From the NCBI GenBank assembly GCA_031268395.1, contig JAIRXI010000098.1, forward strand, positions 1 to 5,717: a stretch of 5,717 bases of DNA. Reading direction: 5' to 3'. Shown here piece by piece: positions 1 to 5,717 of the stretch (position 1 is its first letter; the number at the start of each line of letters is the position of its first letter). The notes beneath the pieces were generated by a model. The model had not been told where the DNA came from. It saw nothing but the letters and a program-made list of their open reading frames with translations, and made no database searches. Both the position numbers and the translations under genes were made by a program. This DNA is from Tannerella sp. (GTDB taxonomy: Bacteria; Bacteroidota; Bacteroidia; Bacteroidales; Tannerellaceae).

Positions 1-306
1 GAGATGGTTGTGCTGGACGAAAATACGCCGGTCTCCATGAACATGTGGGGATTCACGCCGGATTACTTTGCCTATTCCGAAGCCTTTTTCGGGGAGTTTC
101 TGCGCGCCCATGCGGGAAACCTGAAAAGTGAATACTTTATCCCGCTTATGGTAAACGAGCTGGTGACAAAAAACATTGCCCGCGTGAAAGTGCTGGATAC
201 GGCCTCGAAATGGTTCGGCGTCACGTATGCCGCCGACCGCCAGAACGTCGTCGACAAAATCCGGGCGCTGATTGATGCCGGGGAATATCCTGAAAAACTG
301 TTCTGA
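1..306 (+). CDS. Sugar-nucleotide-type nucleotidyltransferase, C-terminal fragment
   Basis: Partial gene: the frame is open from base 1 and ends at TGA 304-306, giving about 101 residues with no N-terminus. The first ATG (base 4) is internal. The visible part contains PVSMNMWGFTPDYF, then a FLRAHAGNLKSEYFIPLMVN stretch, then SKWFGVTYAADRQNVVDKI and a final YPEKLF. From memory this pattern matches the C-terminal third of a roughly 300-residue Bacteroidota nucleotidyltransferase (NTP_transferase fold, NDP-sugar pyrophosphorylase-like). Such enzymes join an NTP and a sugar or amino-alcohol phosphate to make an activated nucleotide, in the cytoplasm. The nucleotide-binding N-terminal signature lies outside the window, so the substrate cannot be stated. 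The next gene on the same strand starts 43 bp downstream, so co-transcription is possible but not shown. Confidence 0.8.
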   Translation, partial: EMVVLDENTPVSMNMWGFTPDYFAYSEAFFGEFLRAHAGNLKSEYFIPLMVNELVTKNIARVKVLDTASKWFGVTYAADRQNVVDKIRALIDAGEYPEKLF

Positions 307-334
307 ATCAGGAAATCAAAGATAAAAAGAAACG

Positions 335-342
335 AAAAGGAG
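335..342 (+). promoter_or_regulatory. Shine-Dalgarno-like site for the peptidylprolyl isomerase gene
   Basis: AAAAGGAG lies 7 nt before the ATG at 350, an ideal spacing for a canonical ribosome binding site. It supports ATG 350 (or the adjacent GTG 347) as the start. Strong Shine-Dalgarno sites are uncommon in Bacteroidota, and none is visible before the other starts in this window. Confidence 0.5.
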
Positions 343-349
343 ATTTGTG

Positions 350-1021
350 ATGAAAAAAATGACAGCGACAGCGCTTGCGTGTATCTTCTGCCTGTGTGCG
401 GGATACGTGTCGGCGCAGGAAAAGGAACTGGTTGTGCTGATGGATACCGATATGGGAAAAATCAAAGTGAAACTGTACAGCGATACGCCCCTCCACCGGG
501 ACAATTTTATCAAGCTGGTGAACGGGCGTCAGTACGACGGACTGCTGTTCCACCGGGTCATCAAGCAGTTCATGGTACAGGGAGGCGACATAAAATCGAA
601 GGAAGCGCCGGCCGGCGAGAAACTGGGCGACGGGAATCTGGATTATACCGTTCCGGCCGAGATCGTTTACCCGAAATATTTTCACCGATACGGACAGCTT
701 TGCGCCGCGCGTACGGGCGACGAGGTGAATCCGGAAAAGGCATCTTCCGCCACCCAGTTCTACATTGTCACCGGCAAACACTTTACGGAGCGTGAACTGG
801 ACCGGATGGAAACGGAAAAGGGCGTCAAGTTCACCGCCGAACAGCGCCAGGCATACATGATAGACGGTGGTGCGCCGCATCTGGACGGCGCCTATACCGT
901 TTTCGGCGAAGTGACATCGGGCATGAATGTGGTAGACCGGATTCAGTTTGTCCCGGTCGACGAGAATAACCGCCCCCTGAAAGATGTCAAAATCAAGTCG
1001 ATGAAAATTGTGAAGATGTAA
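350..1021 (+). CDS. Exported cyclophilin-type peptidylprolyl cis-trans isomerase
   Basis: A 223-residue protein that catalyses cis-trans isomerisation of Xaa-Pro bonds, probably as a periplasmic folding helper. Residues 1-22 form a signal peptide (MKKM, hydrophobic core, cleavage likely after VSA before QEKE). No convincing lipobox is seen. The cyclophilin domain follows: FHRVI with the expected catalytic Arg69, FMVQGGD at 74-80, ATQFYIVTG at 134-142, and LDGAYTVFGEV at 178-188. A charged insertion (about 143-175) separates the last two blocks; I recall such an insertion in Bacteroidota homologues. The position matching the CypA cyclosporin-contacting Trp is His177, so drug binding would be weak. 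ATG 350 was chosen over the in-frame GTG 347 because it gives the usual MKK start and 7-nt spacing to AAAAGGAG. The DUF4294 gene begins 2 bp after the TAA stop, indicating an operon. Confidence 0.93.
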   Translation: MKKMTATALACIFCLCAGYVSAQEKELVVLMDTDMGKIKVKLYSDTPLHRDNFIKLVNGRQYDGLLFHRVIKQFMVQGGDIKSKEAPAGEKLGDGNLDYTVPAEIVYPKYFHRYGQLCAARTGDEVNPEKASSATQFYIVTGKHFTERELDRMETEKGVKFTAEQRQAYMIDGGAPHLDGAYTVFGEVTSGMNVVDRIQFVPVDENNRPLKDVKIKSMKIVKM

Positions 1022-1023
1022 TC

Positions 1024-1641
1024 ATGCCACTTTTCCGCGTCATATTCGCAGGGATAGCCTGTCTCTGGGCAGGCGCGAACGGACTTGCACAGTCGCCGGC
1101 GAAACCGGCCATCAGGATGCAGGCGCCCGAAGGTTACTTTGCCGCCCGGGTTGAGGGAAACGACACGGTTGCGGTGATTCAGTTGCCGACGGTCATCGTT
1201 TTTCCCGAACTCAAGTTCAGGAACGAAAAAGAACGCCGGCAATACAGCAAACTGGTGCGCGACGTGAAAAAGACGCTCCCCTACGCCAAAATGGTATATG
1301 TCACACTGATTGAGACATACGAATACATCCAGACCCTCCCGGACGACAAGGCGCGGGAAGCGCATCTGAAACGGATGGAAAAGGATCTGTTCAGGGAATA
1401 CAAGCCGGAACTGAAGAAACTGACGCTGTCGCAGGGGAAACTGCTGATTAAACTCATCGACCGCGAATGTAACCAGACGGGCTACAATCTGGTATCCGCC
1501 TACCTGGGGCGGTTCCGTGCCGGATTTTGGAATCTGTTTGCCGGCATGTTGGGCGCCAGCCTGAAGAGCGAATACGACCCCGCGGGCAAGGATGCCCTGA
1601 CCGAGCGTGTCGTGCTGCTTGTCGAGCATGGACAGCTTTGA
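1024..1641 (+). CDS. DUF4294 family protein, probably exported
   Basis: A 205-residue protein of unknown function. Residues 1-22 look like a signal peptide (hydrophobic VIFAGIACLWAG, cleavage plausible near GLAQ), so it probably works in the periplasm or envelope. The mature part has a short beta-rich section (about 35-62, ending LPTVIVFPELKF), then a charged helical region (RRQYSKLVRDVKKTLPYAK, about 71-89) and a long helix to about 130. Next comes the segment I recognise as most typical of DUF4294: GKLLIKLIDRE (138-148), FRAGFWN (164-170), and LKSEYDP near 180-186. No catalytic motif is obvious. The family is, to my knowledge, confined to Bacteroidota. It starts 2 bp after the isomerase stop, so the two are very likely co-translated or co-transcribed. 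The family assignment comes from memory of these motifs, not a search. Confidence 0.85.
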   Translation: MPLFRVIFAGIACLWAGANGLAQSPAKPAIRMQAPEGYFAARVEGNDTVAVIQLPTVIVFPELKFRNEKERRQYSKLVRDVKKTLPYAKMVYVTLIETYEYIQTLPDDKAREAHLKRMEKDLFREYKPELKKLTLSQGKLLIKLIDRECNQTGYNLVSAYLGRFRAGFWNLFAGMLGASLKSEYDPAGKDALTERVVLLVEHGQL

Positions 1642-1642
1642 T

Positions 1643-2170
1643 TCATCGCAACTGCCTGAAAAATTCCCAGATCGCCAGGCCGCCGGCCACCGCCACATTC
1701 AGCGAATGTTTTGTGCCGAACTGCGGAATCTCAATACAGCAGTCGCACTGGTCCATCACCGCCTGCTGCACGCCTCTCACTTCATGCCCCAGGATCAGTG
1801 CGTATTTCCTGTTTCTGTCCAGCGTCAGTTTATCCAGCATGATACTTCCTTCGGCCTGCTCGACGGCACACAGCACATACCCTTCCTGCCTGAGTTCCCG
1901 CGCGGCTTCCAGCGTGTCGGGACAGTCATGCCATTCCACCGAGTCTTCGGCGCCCAGCGCTGTTTTATGAATTTCGGGATGGGGCGGGGCGGCGGTAATC
2001 CCGCACAAGTATATCGCCTTCACGCGGAACGCATCAGCCGTGCGGAAAAGCGAACCGACATTGTTCAGGCTCCGGACCTGGTCGAGCACGACGACCAGCG
2101 GTATTTTCACGCTTTCCCGATACTGTTCCGGCGTCAGGCGGTGCAGTTCGGTGATTTTTAACTTGCGCAT
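1643..2170 (-). CDS. SpoU/TrmH-family RNA 2'-O-methyltransferase
   Basis: A 175-residue SPOUT-fold enzyme that transfers methyl from S-adenosylmethionine to a ribose 2'-OH in tRNA or rRNA. All three SpoU motifs are present: motif 1 NNVGSLFRTADAF (36-48, with Asn37 and Arg43), motif 2 LILGHEVRGV (125-134), and motif 3 IEIPQFGTKHSLNVAVA (146-162), whose SLNVA forms the knotted cofactor site. It is a compact version without an extra N-terminal substrate-binding domain, like the TrmL/TrmH-like short proteins. The target nucleotide cannot be told from the sequence. The gene is third in a leftward run after serS and glmM. An 82-bp spacer (2171-2252) separates it from glmM and contains only a weak 5-bp GC stem at 2212-2230, so read-through is likely. 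Its TGA stop lies one base from the TGA of the convergent DUF4294 gene. No ribosome binding site sits at normal distance from the ATG. Confidence 0.92.
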   Translation of the reverse strand: MRKLKITELHRLTPEQYRESVKIPLVVVLDQVRSLNNVGSLFRTADAFRVKAIYLCGITAAPPHPEIHKTALGAEDSVEWHDCPDTLEAARELRQEGYVLCAVEQAEGSIMLDKLTLDRNRKYALILGHEVRGVQQAVMDQCDCCIEIPQFGTKHSLNVAVAGGLAIWEFFRQLR

Positions 2171-2252
2171 GGAAAATGCAACGATTTACCTCCCCGCGCG
2201 GAATGAGGAACCGGGCCGCAGCAACGCCCGCGGAGAGGGATGAATGGAAAAG

Positions 2253-3647
2253 TCATTTTTTCCCGAACGCCCGGATGTCCCGAATCAGTTCGTCGCCCAG
2301 CGTGTCGGCTTCCGCCTGCGTCGGCGCTTCGGAATAAATGCGGACAATCGGCTCGGTATTGCTTTTGCGCAAATGAACCCACCTGTCGGGAAAATCAATC
2401 TTGACGCCGTCCACGTCCGTTATTTCATATCCGGCATACTTCGCCTTTACGTTCTCCAGAATAGCGTCCACGTCTATCTCCGGCGTAAGTTCGACTTTCT
2501 GCTTCGATATGAAATACGACGGATACGAGGCACGCAGTTCGCTGACGGTCATCTGCTTTTTGGCCAGATGGGTCAGGAACAGGGCGACCCCGACCAGTGC
2601 ATCGCGGCCATAGTGACTGGCCGGATAAATCACGCCGCCATTACCTTCGCCGCCAATCACGGCGCCGGTTTCCTTCATTTTGGCCACTACATTGACTTCG
2701 CCAACCGCCGCGGCATAGCAGGGACAGCCATGACGCTGTGCCACGTCGCGCAGGGCACGGCTCGAACTGAGATTGCTCACCGCCGCGCCGGGCGTATGGC
2801 TGAGGATGTAGTCGCTGACGGCCACCAGCGTATATTCTTCCCCAAACATTTGCCCGTTTTCACAGACGATCGCCAGGCGGTCGACATCGGGGTCGACCGC
2901 AAAGCCGACATCGGCGCCGACCTGCGTCATCAGGCCTGCAATTTCGGTCAGGTGTTCCGGAAGCGGTTCGGGATTGTGCGAAAAATGCCCGTGCGGATGG
3001 CAGTGCAGTCTGACGGTTTCCTTCACGCCCAGCGCGTGCAGCAGATCGGGCATGACCGTGCCGCCGACCGAATTAACGCAGTCGATGGCTACACGGAAAC
3101 GGGCGGCACGAATCGCATCCGCGTCGACCCGTTCCAGATTCAGTATGCTCTCAATGTGGCGCTCCCCGTAGCGGCTGTCGGCAATCAGCCTGCCCAGGGA
3201 ATCGACTTCGGCAAAGGTGAAATCTTCCGCTTCTGCCAGCGACAGGACTTCCCGTCCTTCTTCCGCGTTCAGAAATTCGCCGCGTTCATTGAGCAGTTTC
3301 AGCGCATTCCACTGCCAGGGGTTATGACTGGCGGTAAGGATGATTCCGCCGGCGGCGCGTTCGGCCACGACGGCCAGTTCCGTTGTCGGGGTTGTCGCCA
3401 TGCCGATGTCTATGACGTCGAACCCCATCCCGGCGAGCGTCCCCGTCACAACGGATTTCACCATCTCGCCCGAAATGCGTGCGTCACGTCCGACCACGAT
3501 CCGGCGACGCGTCGCCGCGGAAGAATGGCGGTGGATAAAGGTGGCATAACCGGCTGTGAATTTTACAACAGCCAGTGGATTCAGGCCTTCTTCCGGCTTT
3601 CCGCCAATCGTGCCGCGAATCCCTGAAATAGACTTTATAAGTGTCAT
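2253..3647 (-). CDS. glmM: Phosphoglucosamine mutase (alpha-D-phosphohexomutase family)
   Basis: A 464-residue cytoplasmic enzyme expected to interconvert glucosamine-6-phosphate and glucosamine-1-phosphate on the route to UDP-GlcNAc for peptidoglycan and LPS. The four-domain phosphohexomutase layout is complete. SGIRG opens domain 1. The phosphoserine loop TASHNP places the catalytic Ser at 107. The Mg-binding loop DPDVDR is at 252-257, the sugar-binding loop GEGNGG at 333-338, and the phosphate-binding loop RKSNTEP at 427-433. The sugar loop is GEGNGG, not the GEQSGH of classical bacterial GlmM. This resembles the archaeal-type GlmM group that Bacteroidota also carry, so phosphomannomutase or phosphoglucomutase activity cannot be excluded. 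The ATG follows the serS stop by 36 bp with no promoter box seen between them, so it is probably transcribed with serS. No Shine-Dalgarno is visible, as usual in this phylum. Confidence 0.93.
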   Translation of the reverse strand: MTLIKSISGIRGTIGGKPEEGLNPLAVVKFTAGYATFIHRHSSAATRRRIVVGRDARISGEMVKSVVTGTLAGMGFDVIDIGMATTPTTELAVVAERAAGGIILTASHNPWQWNALKLLNERGEFLNAEEGREVLSLAEAEDFTFAEVDSLGRLIADSRYGERHIESILNLERVDADAIRAARFRVAIDCVNSVGGTVMPDLLHALGVKETVRLHCHPHGHFSHNPEPLPEHLTEIAGLMTQVGADVGFAVDPDVDRLAIVCENGQMFGEEYTLVAVSDYILSHTPGAAVSNLSSSRALRDVAQRHGCPCYAAAVGEVNVVAKMKETGAVIGGEGNGGVIYPASHYGRDALVGVALFLTHLAKKQMTVSELRASYPSYFISKQKVELTPEIDVDAILENVKAKYAGYEITDVDGVKIDFPDRWVHLRKSNTEPIVRIYSEAPTQAEADTLGDELIRDIRAFGKK

Positions 3648-3683
3648 TTGTTTTGATGTTAAGCGTGTGTATCTGTCATTTTT

Positions 3684-4961
3684 TCAAGGCCGCCTGATCC
3701 ATTCAAACCCTGTATAGGGCGCCAGGACATCGGGTATGCGAATCCCTTCCGGGGTCTGGTTGTTTTCCAGCAGCGCCGCCACCACACGGGGCAGCGCCAG
3801 TGCGCTTCCGTTGAGCGTATGGCAAAGCTGCGTTTTTTTAGTTGCATCCCGGTAGCGGCATTTCAGCCGGTTGGCCTGGTAACTTTCGAAACTGGATACC
3901 GAACTGACTTCCAGCCATCGCTTCTGCGCCGCCGAGAAGACTTCAAAGTCAAAGGTGAGCGCAGAAGTAAAACTGATGTCGCCGCCGCACAGCCTCAAAA
4001 TGCGCCAGGGCAGTTCCAGCTTCTCGACAAGCGACTGTACATGGTCGACCATTTCCCGTAACATCTGCCGGGAATGTTCCGGTTTGTCTATGCATACGAT
4101 TTCCACCTTGTTGAACTGATGCAGCCGGTTCAGTCCGCGGACATCCTTTCCGTACGAACCTGCCTCCCGGCGGAAACAGGCCGAATAAGCCGTATTCCTT
4201 ACCGGCAACTCCGATTCTTCCAGAATCACATCGCGATAGATATTGGTGACCGGCACTTCCGCCGTGGGAATCAGGTAGAGATTGTCCAGTCCGGCATGAT
4301 ACATCTGCCCTTCCTTGTCGGGCAACTGCCCCGTCCCGTAGCCGGAATCGGCATTGACGAGGTAGGGCGGTTCCACTTCCTCATATCCGGCGTCGCGGGC
4401 GCTGTCCAGGAAAAAGTTGATCAGGGCGCGCTGCAACCGCGCTCCATATCCCCTGTAAACGGGAAAACCGGCGCCCGCGATCTTTACGCCCGTTTCAAAG
4501 TCGATCAGGCCGTATTTCCTGGCCAGATCCCAGTGTGGCAATGCATCGCCCGGCAGTTCCGGCGCCACGCCGCCCGTCTTTTCGCAGACGTTGTCTTCGG
4601 CGCCTTTCCCTTCGGGGACGGATTCGTCCGGCAGATTGGGGATGAGAATCAGGCGCTCCCGTATTTCCGCTTCGGCGCCGGCCCTGGCGGCTTCCATGGC
4701 CCTGTTCTTCTCTTTCCATCCGGCTACTTGCACCCTGGCCTCCGCCGCTTCCGTCATTTTGCCTTCCTTCATCAGTCCGCCAACGGCCTTCGACAGTCGG
4801 TTCACCTCCGTCAGACCGGCATCCAGCGTGGCCTGCGACGTACGCCTGACGACGTCCAGCGCAATGATTCTGTCTGTGATTTCTCTGGCATCAAAATGCT
4901 TTTTTGCCAGTTGACGGATGACTTCATCCTGATTTTCCGTGATTACTTTTAATGTCAGCAT
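3684..4961 (-). CDS. serS: Seryl-tRNA synthetase
   Basis: A 425-residue class II aminoacyl-tRNA synthetase that charges tRNA-Ser (and the selenocysteine tRNA where present) in the cytoplasm. The N-terminal long helical arm that contacts the tRNA extra arm spans about residues 27-105. The catalytic core follows: motif 1 region around 194-212 (EVEPPYLVNADSGYGTGQLP), the serine-pocket loop PTAEVPVTN (232-240), motif 2 FRREAGSYGKD (263-273), EVSSVSSFESYQANR (351-365), and motif 3 NGSALALPR (384-392). All expected catalytic residues are in place. The start at 4961 (MLTLKV) was chosen although the frame stays open to an ATG at 5042. It matches the usual SerRS N-terminus and length, and the -7 box at 4988-4995 would lie inside the longer version. 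It is the first gene of the leftward serS-glmM-methyltransferase run. Confidence 0.97.
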   Translation of the reverse strand: MLTLKVITENQDEVIRQLAKKHFDAREITDRIIALDVVRRTSQATLDAGLTEVNRLSKAVGGLMKEGKMTEAAEARVQVAGWKEKNRAMEAARAGAEAEIRERLILIPNLPDESVPEGKGAEDNVCEKTGGVAPELPGDALPHWDLARKYGLIDFETGVKIAGAGFPVYRGYGARLQRALINFFLDSARDAGYEEVEPPYLVNADSGYGTGQLPDKEGQMYHAGLDNLYLIPTAEVPVTNIYRDVILEESELPVRNTAYSACFRREAGSYGKDVRGLNRLHQFNKVEIVCIDKPEHSRQMLREMVDHVQSLVEKLELPWRILRLCGGDISFTSALTFDFEVFSAAQKRWLEVSSVSSFESYQANRLKCRYRDATKKTQLCHTLNGSALALPRVVAALLENNQTPEGIRIPDVLAPYTGFEWIRRP

Positions 4962-4987
4962 GATTGTTTCAATTTTGATTTGAGCGA

Positions 4988-4995
4988 CAAAGATA
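4988..4995 (-). promoter_or_regulatory. Bacteroidota-type -7 promoter box for serS
   Basis: On the minus strand this reads TATCTTTG, a perfect match to the Bacteroidota sigma-ABfr -7 consensus TAnnTTTG. It lies 26 nt before the serS ATG, implying a leader of about 20 nt. A clear TTTG -33 element at 19-21 bp is not seen; only loose T-rich sequence lies upstream. It would drive serS and probably glmM and the methyltransferase gene. Confidence 0.7.
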
Positions 4996-5050
4996 CGCAC
5001 AGTTTGTCTAAAATCGTGCGAAATAAACTCAAAAGGATGCATTTCAACCT

Positions 5051-5187
5051 GTCGTGCGCCGTCATTGCAACGAAGGGAGCAATCCAGTGAAAGAATGACC
5101 TGGATTGTTTCGGGTTTCCCGCTTCGGCGATTGCTTCACTGCGTTCGCAAGGACGGTGCACGGCACGCTGTCCTGCAATGACGGGCA
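5051..5187. repeat. Palindromic intergenic repeat, copy A (137 bp)
   Basis: First of two tandem copies. It aligns with 5188-5320 at a constant 137-bp offset through its first 87 bases. The left arm 5051-5087 matches 5188-5224 with scattered differences, and 5100-5137 matches 5237-5274 with only two C/T differences. The core is a perfect 8-bp hairpin (CAATCCAG 5080-5087 with CTGGATTG 5100-5107) around the 12-nt loop TGAAAGAATGAC. The outer arms (about 5059-5083 with 5130-5156) are degenerate. The sequence type (CATTGCGAGGCACGAAGCAATCC-like) resembles dispersed palindromic repeats I have seen in many bacterial genomes. Reading frames across it look like translated repeat, not genes. Confidence 0.88.
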
Positions 5188-5320
5188 GTCGTGCACCGTC
5201 CTTGCGAGGCACGAAGCAATCCAGGTCATTCTTTCACTGGATTGCTTCGGGTTCCCCGCTTCGGCGATTGCTTCGTGCCTCGCAAGGACGGCGTACCGCA
5301 CGCTGTCCGCAAATACGGCA
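5188..5320. repeat. Palindromic intergenic repeat, copy B (133 bp)
   Basis: Second tandem copy, in the same overall orientation as copy A but better preserved as a palindrome. Arms 5196-5220 and 5267-5291 are perfect 25-bp reverse complements. Inside, 5212-5224 and 5237-5249 form a perfect 13-bp hairpin around the loop GTCATTCTTTCA. That loop is the exact reverse complement of the copy A loop, so 5217-5240 is a perfect 24-bp inverted repeat of 5084-5107. Two 2-nt gaps in the right part account for the shorter length. An additional cross-copy stem pairs 5147-5162 with 5190-5205 (16 bp, perfect). Its function is unknown; a non-autonomous mobile or REP-like element is the likeliest reading. Confidence 0.88.
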
Positions 5321-5511
5321 TCACACCCCTCCCTCCCCAACAAAAGCAGTGGAGCATGGAGCATGAGACTGCGCACGATATGGAAAATTCTTCATTACAG
5401 CAATGCGCTGCGGCTGTTTTGCGGGTTAATTCAGGTAAAAATGGGGCTTTTTTGCCCTGTAAGGCATACGATTTGAATTATTAACATGATATAACTTGCA
5501 TTTCCTCGATG
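5321..5511. other. Intergenic stretch with no recognised gene
   Basis: About 190 bp between the palindromic repeats and the right-hand promoter region. I see no RNA gene, no convincing coding frame and no consensus promoter. Minor items are a tandem GGAGCAT pair at 5351-5364 and a weak GGGC-T6-GCCC stem near 5438-5451. Composition turns from GC-rich to AT-rich after about 5460. Confidence 0.6.
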
Positions 5512-5532
5512 TTTTTTTTCATATAAAAAAAA
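5512..5532. repeat. T8-CATAT-A8 inverted repeat in promoter spacer
   Basis: Eight T (5512-5519), a CATAT centre (5520-5524) and eight A (5525-5532) form a perfect AT-only inverted repeat. The A8 run lies between the presumed -33 and -7 elements of the right-hand promoter. A-tracts of this kind bend DNA, and 8-base homopolymers can slip, so it could affect promoter strength. It has no GC stem, so it is not a typical intrinsic terminator. Confidence 0.6.
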
Positions 5533-5539
5533 TTCAGTT

Positions 5540-5547
5540 TATATTTG
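5540..5547 (+). promoter_or_regulatory. Bacteroidota-type -7 promoter box pointing right
   Basis: TATATTTG matches the consensus TAnnTTTG perfectly and is followed by CACGC, giving the TTTGCACG context that is frequent at Bacteroidales promoters as I remember them. T-rich sequence ending at 5519 sits 20 bp upstream, in the right place for a -33 element, though it reads TTTT instead of TTTG. The expected transcription start is about 5552-5555, some 22 nt before the ATG at 5576. Confidence 0.65.
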
Positions 5548-5575
5548 CACGCAAAATTCAAATATCGATTAGTGT

Positions 5576-5717
<142 letters not shown>

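Noticed and set aside
317..324. TATCTTTG on the minus strand between the nucleotidyltransferase and isomerase genes
   Set aside because: It fits the -7 consensus, but no -33 element is found at the right distance and it would only drive antisense RNA. Chance match is likely.
943..1698. 251-codon minus-strand open frame opposite the DUF4294 gene
   Set aside because: The + strand frame has a signal peptide and family motifs, and the reverse frame has none.
2212..2230. CGGGC/GCCCG hairpin between glmM and the methyltransferase gene as a terminator
   Set aside because: It has a five-base-pair stem with a 9-nt loop and no T run on the minus strand side, which is insufficient.
2244..3626. Long + strand open frame (460 codons) opposite glmM
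   Set aside because: It is antisense to a full-length phosphohexomutase with all active-site loops and has no family resemblance. The open frame comes from GC-rich codon bias.
3659..3679. Six-codon minus-strand frame (MTDTHA) between serS and glmM
   Set aside because: It is too short, with no runs of regulatory codons and no attenuator hairpin next to it.
4074..4952. 292-codon + strand open frame opposite serS
   Set aside because: It is an antisense shadow of a complete SerRS with all class II motifs.
4962..5042. 27-residue N-terminal extension of SerRS to the upstream ATG
   Set aside because: It would put the perfect -7 promoter box inside the coding region, and the extension has no SerRS similarity.
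5051..5320. CRISPR array
   Set aside because: There are only two long units with no regular short repeats and spacers and no cas genes nearby. The units are palindromic elements.
5438..5451. GGGC-T6-GCCC stem as a terminator
   Set aside because: Only four strong pairs, the T run is in the loop rather than after the stem, and no gene ends nearby.
4955..5484. Several overlapping open frames across the palindromic repeats on both strands (about 62-123 residues)
   Set aside because: Their translations consist of repeat-derived strings such as CERSEAIAEAGNPKQS and RGTKQSRSFFHW, recurring in different frames and on both strands. That is the mark of translated repeat DNA, not protein genes.

Overview
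The window looks like the chromosome of a Bacteroidota member, most likely order Bacteroidales, with moderately GC-rich genes. The grounds are a DUF4294 protein (a family I know only from Bacteroidota), the Bacteroidota flavour of SerRS and GlmM, a perfect Bacteroidota-type -7 promoter box (TAnnTTTG) upstream of serS, and a second such box near the right end. Genus cannot be set from this sequence alone.

Left part, + strand: the C-terminal third of a sugar-nucleotide-type nucleotidyltransferase (1-306), then an exported cyclophilin-type peptidylprolyl isomerase (350-1021), and 2 bp later an exported DUF4294 protein (1024-1641). The last two are almost certainly co-transcribed and both carry signal peptides, so they probably act in the envelope.

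Middle part, - strand: serS (4961-3684), glmM-type phosphohexomutase (3647-2253) and a SpoU/TrmH-family RNA methyltransferase (2170-1643) form a three-gene co-directional run reading leftward from a promoter at about 4990. It combines tRNA charging, amino-sugar supply for peptidoglycan and LPS, and RNA modification. The methyltransferase and DUF4294 genes converge tail to tail with one base between their stop codons and no recognisable terminator.

Right part, 4962-5717: a long stretch without recognised genes, upstream of serS. It contains two tandem copies of a 133-137 bp palindromic element (5051-5320). In the two copies the 12-nt centre lies in opposite orientations. After this the sequence turns AT-rich and shows a second promoter pointing right (5540-5547), a T8/A8 inverted repeat beside it, an ATG at 5576 opening a reading frame, and an (AG)34 dinucleotide tract (5650-5717) running off the end. 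The most interesting hypothesis is that the right end is the 5' end of a phase-variable gene whose frame is switched by the AG tract. The gene body lies outside the window, so this is not proven, and an assembly break at the tract could also explain why the sequence stops there.
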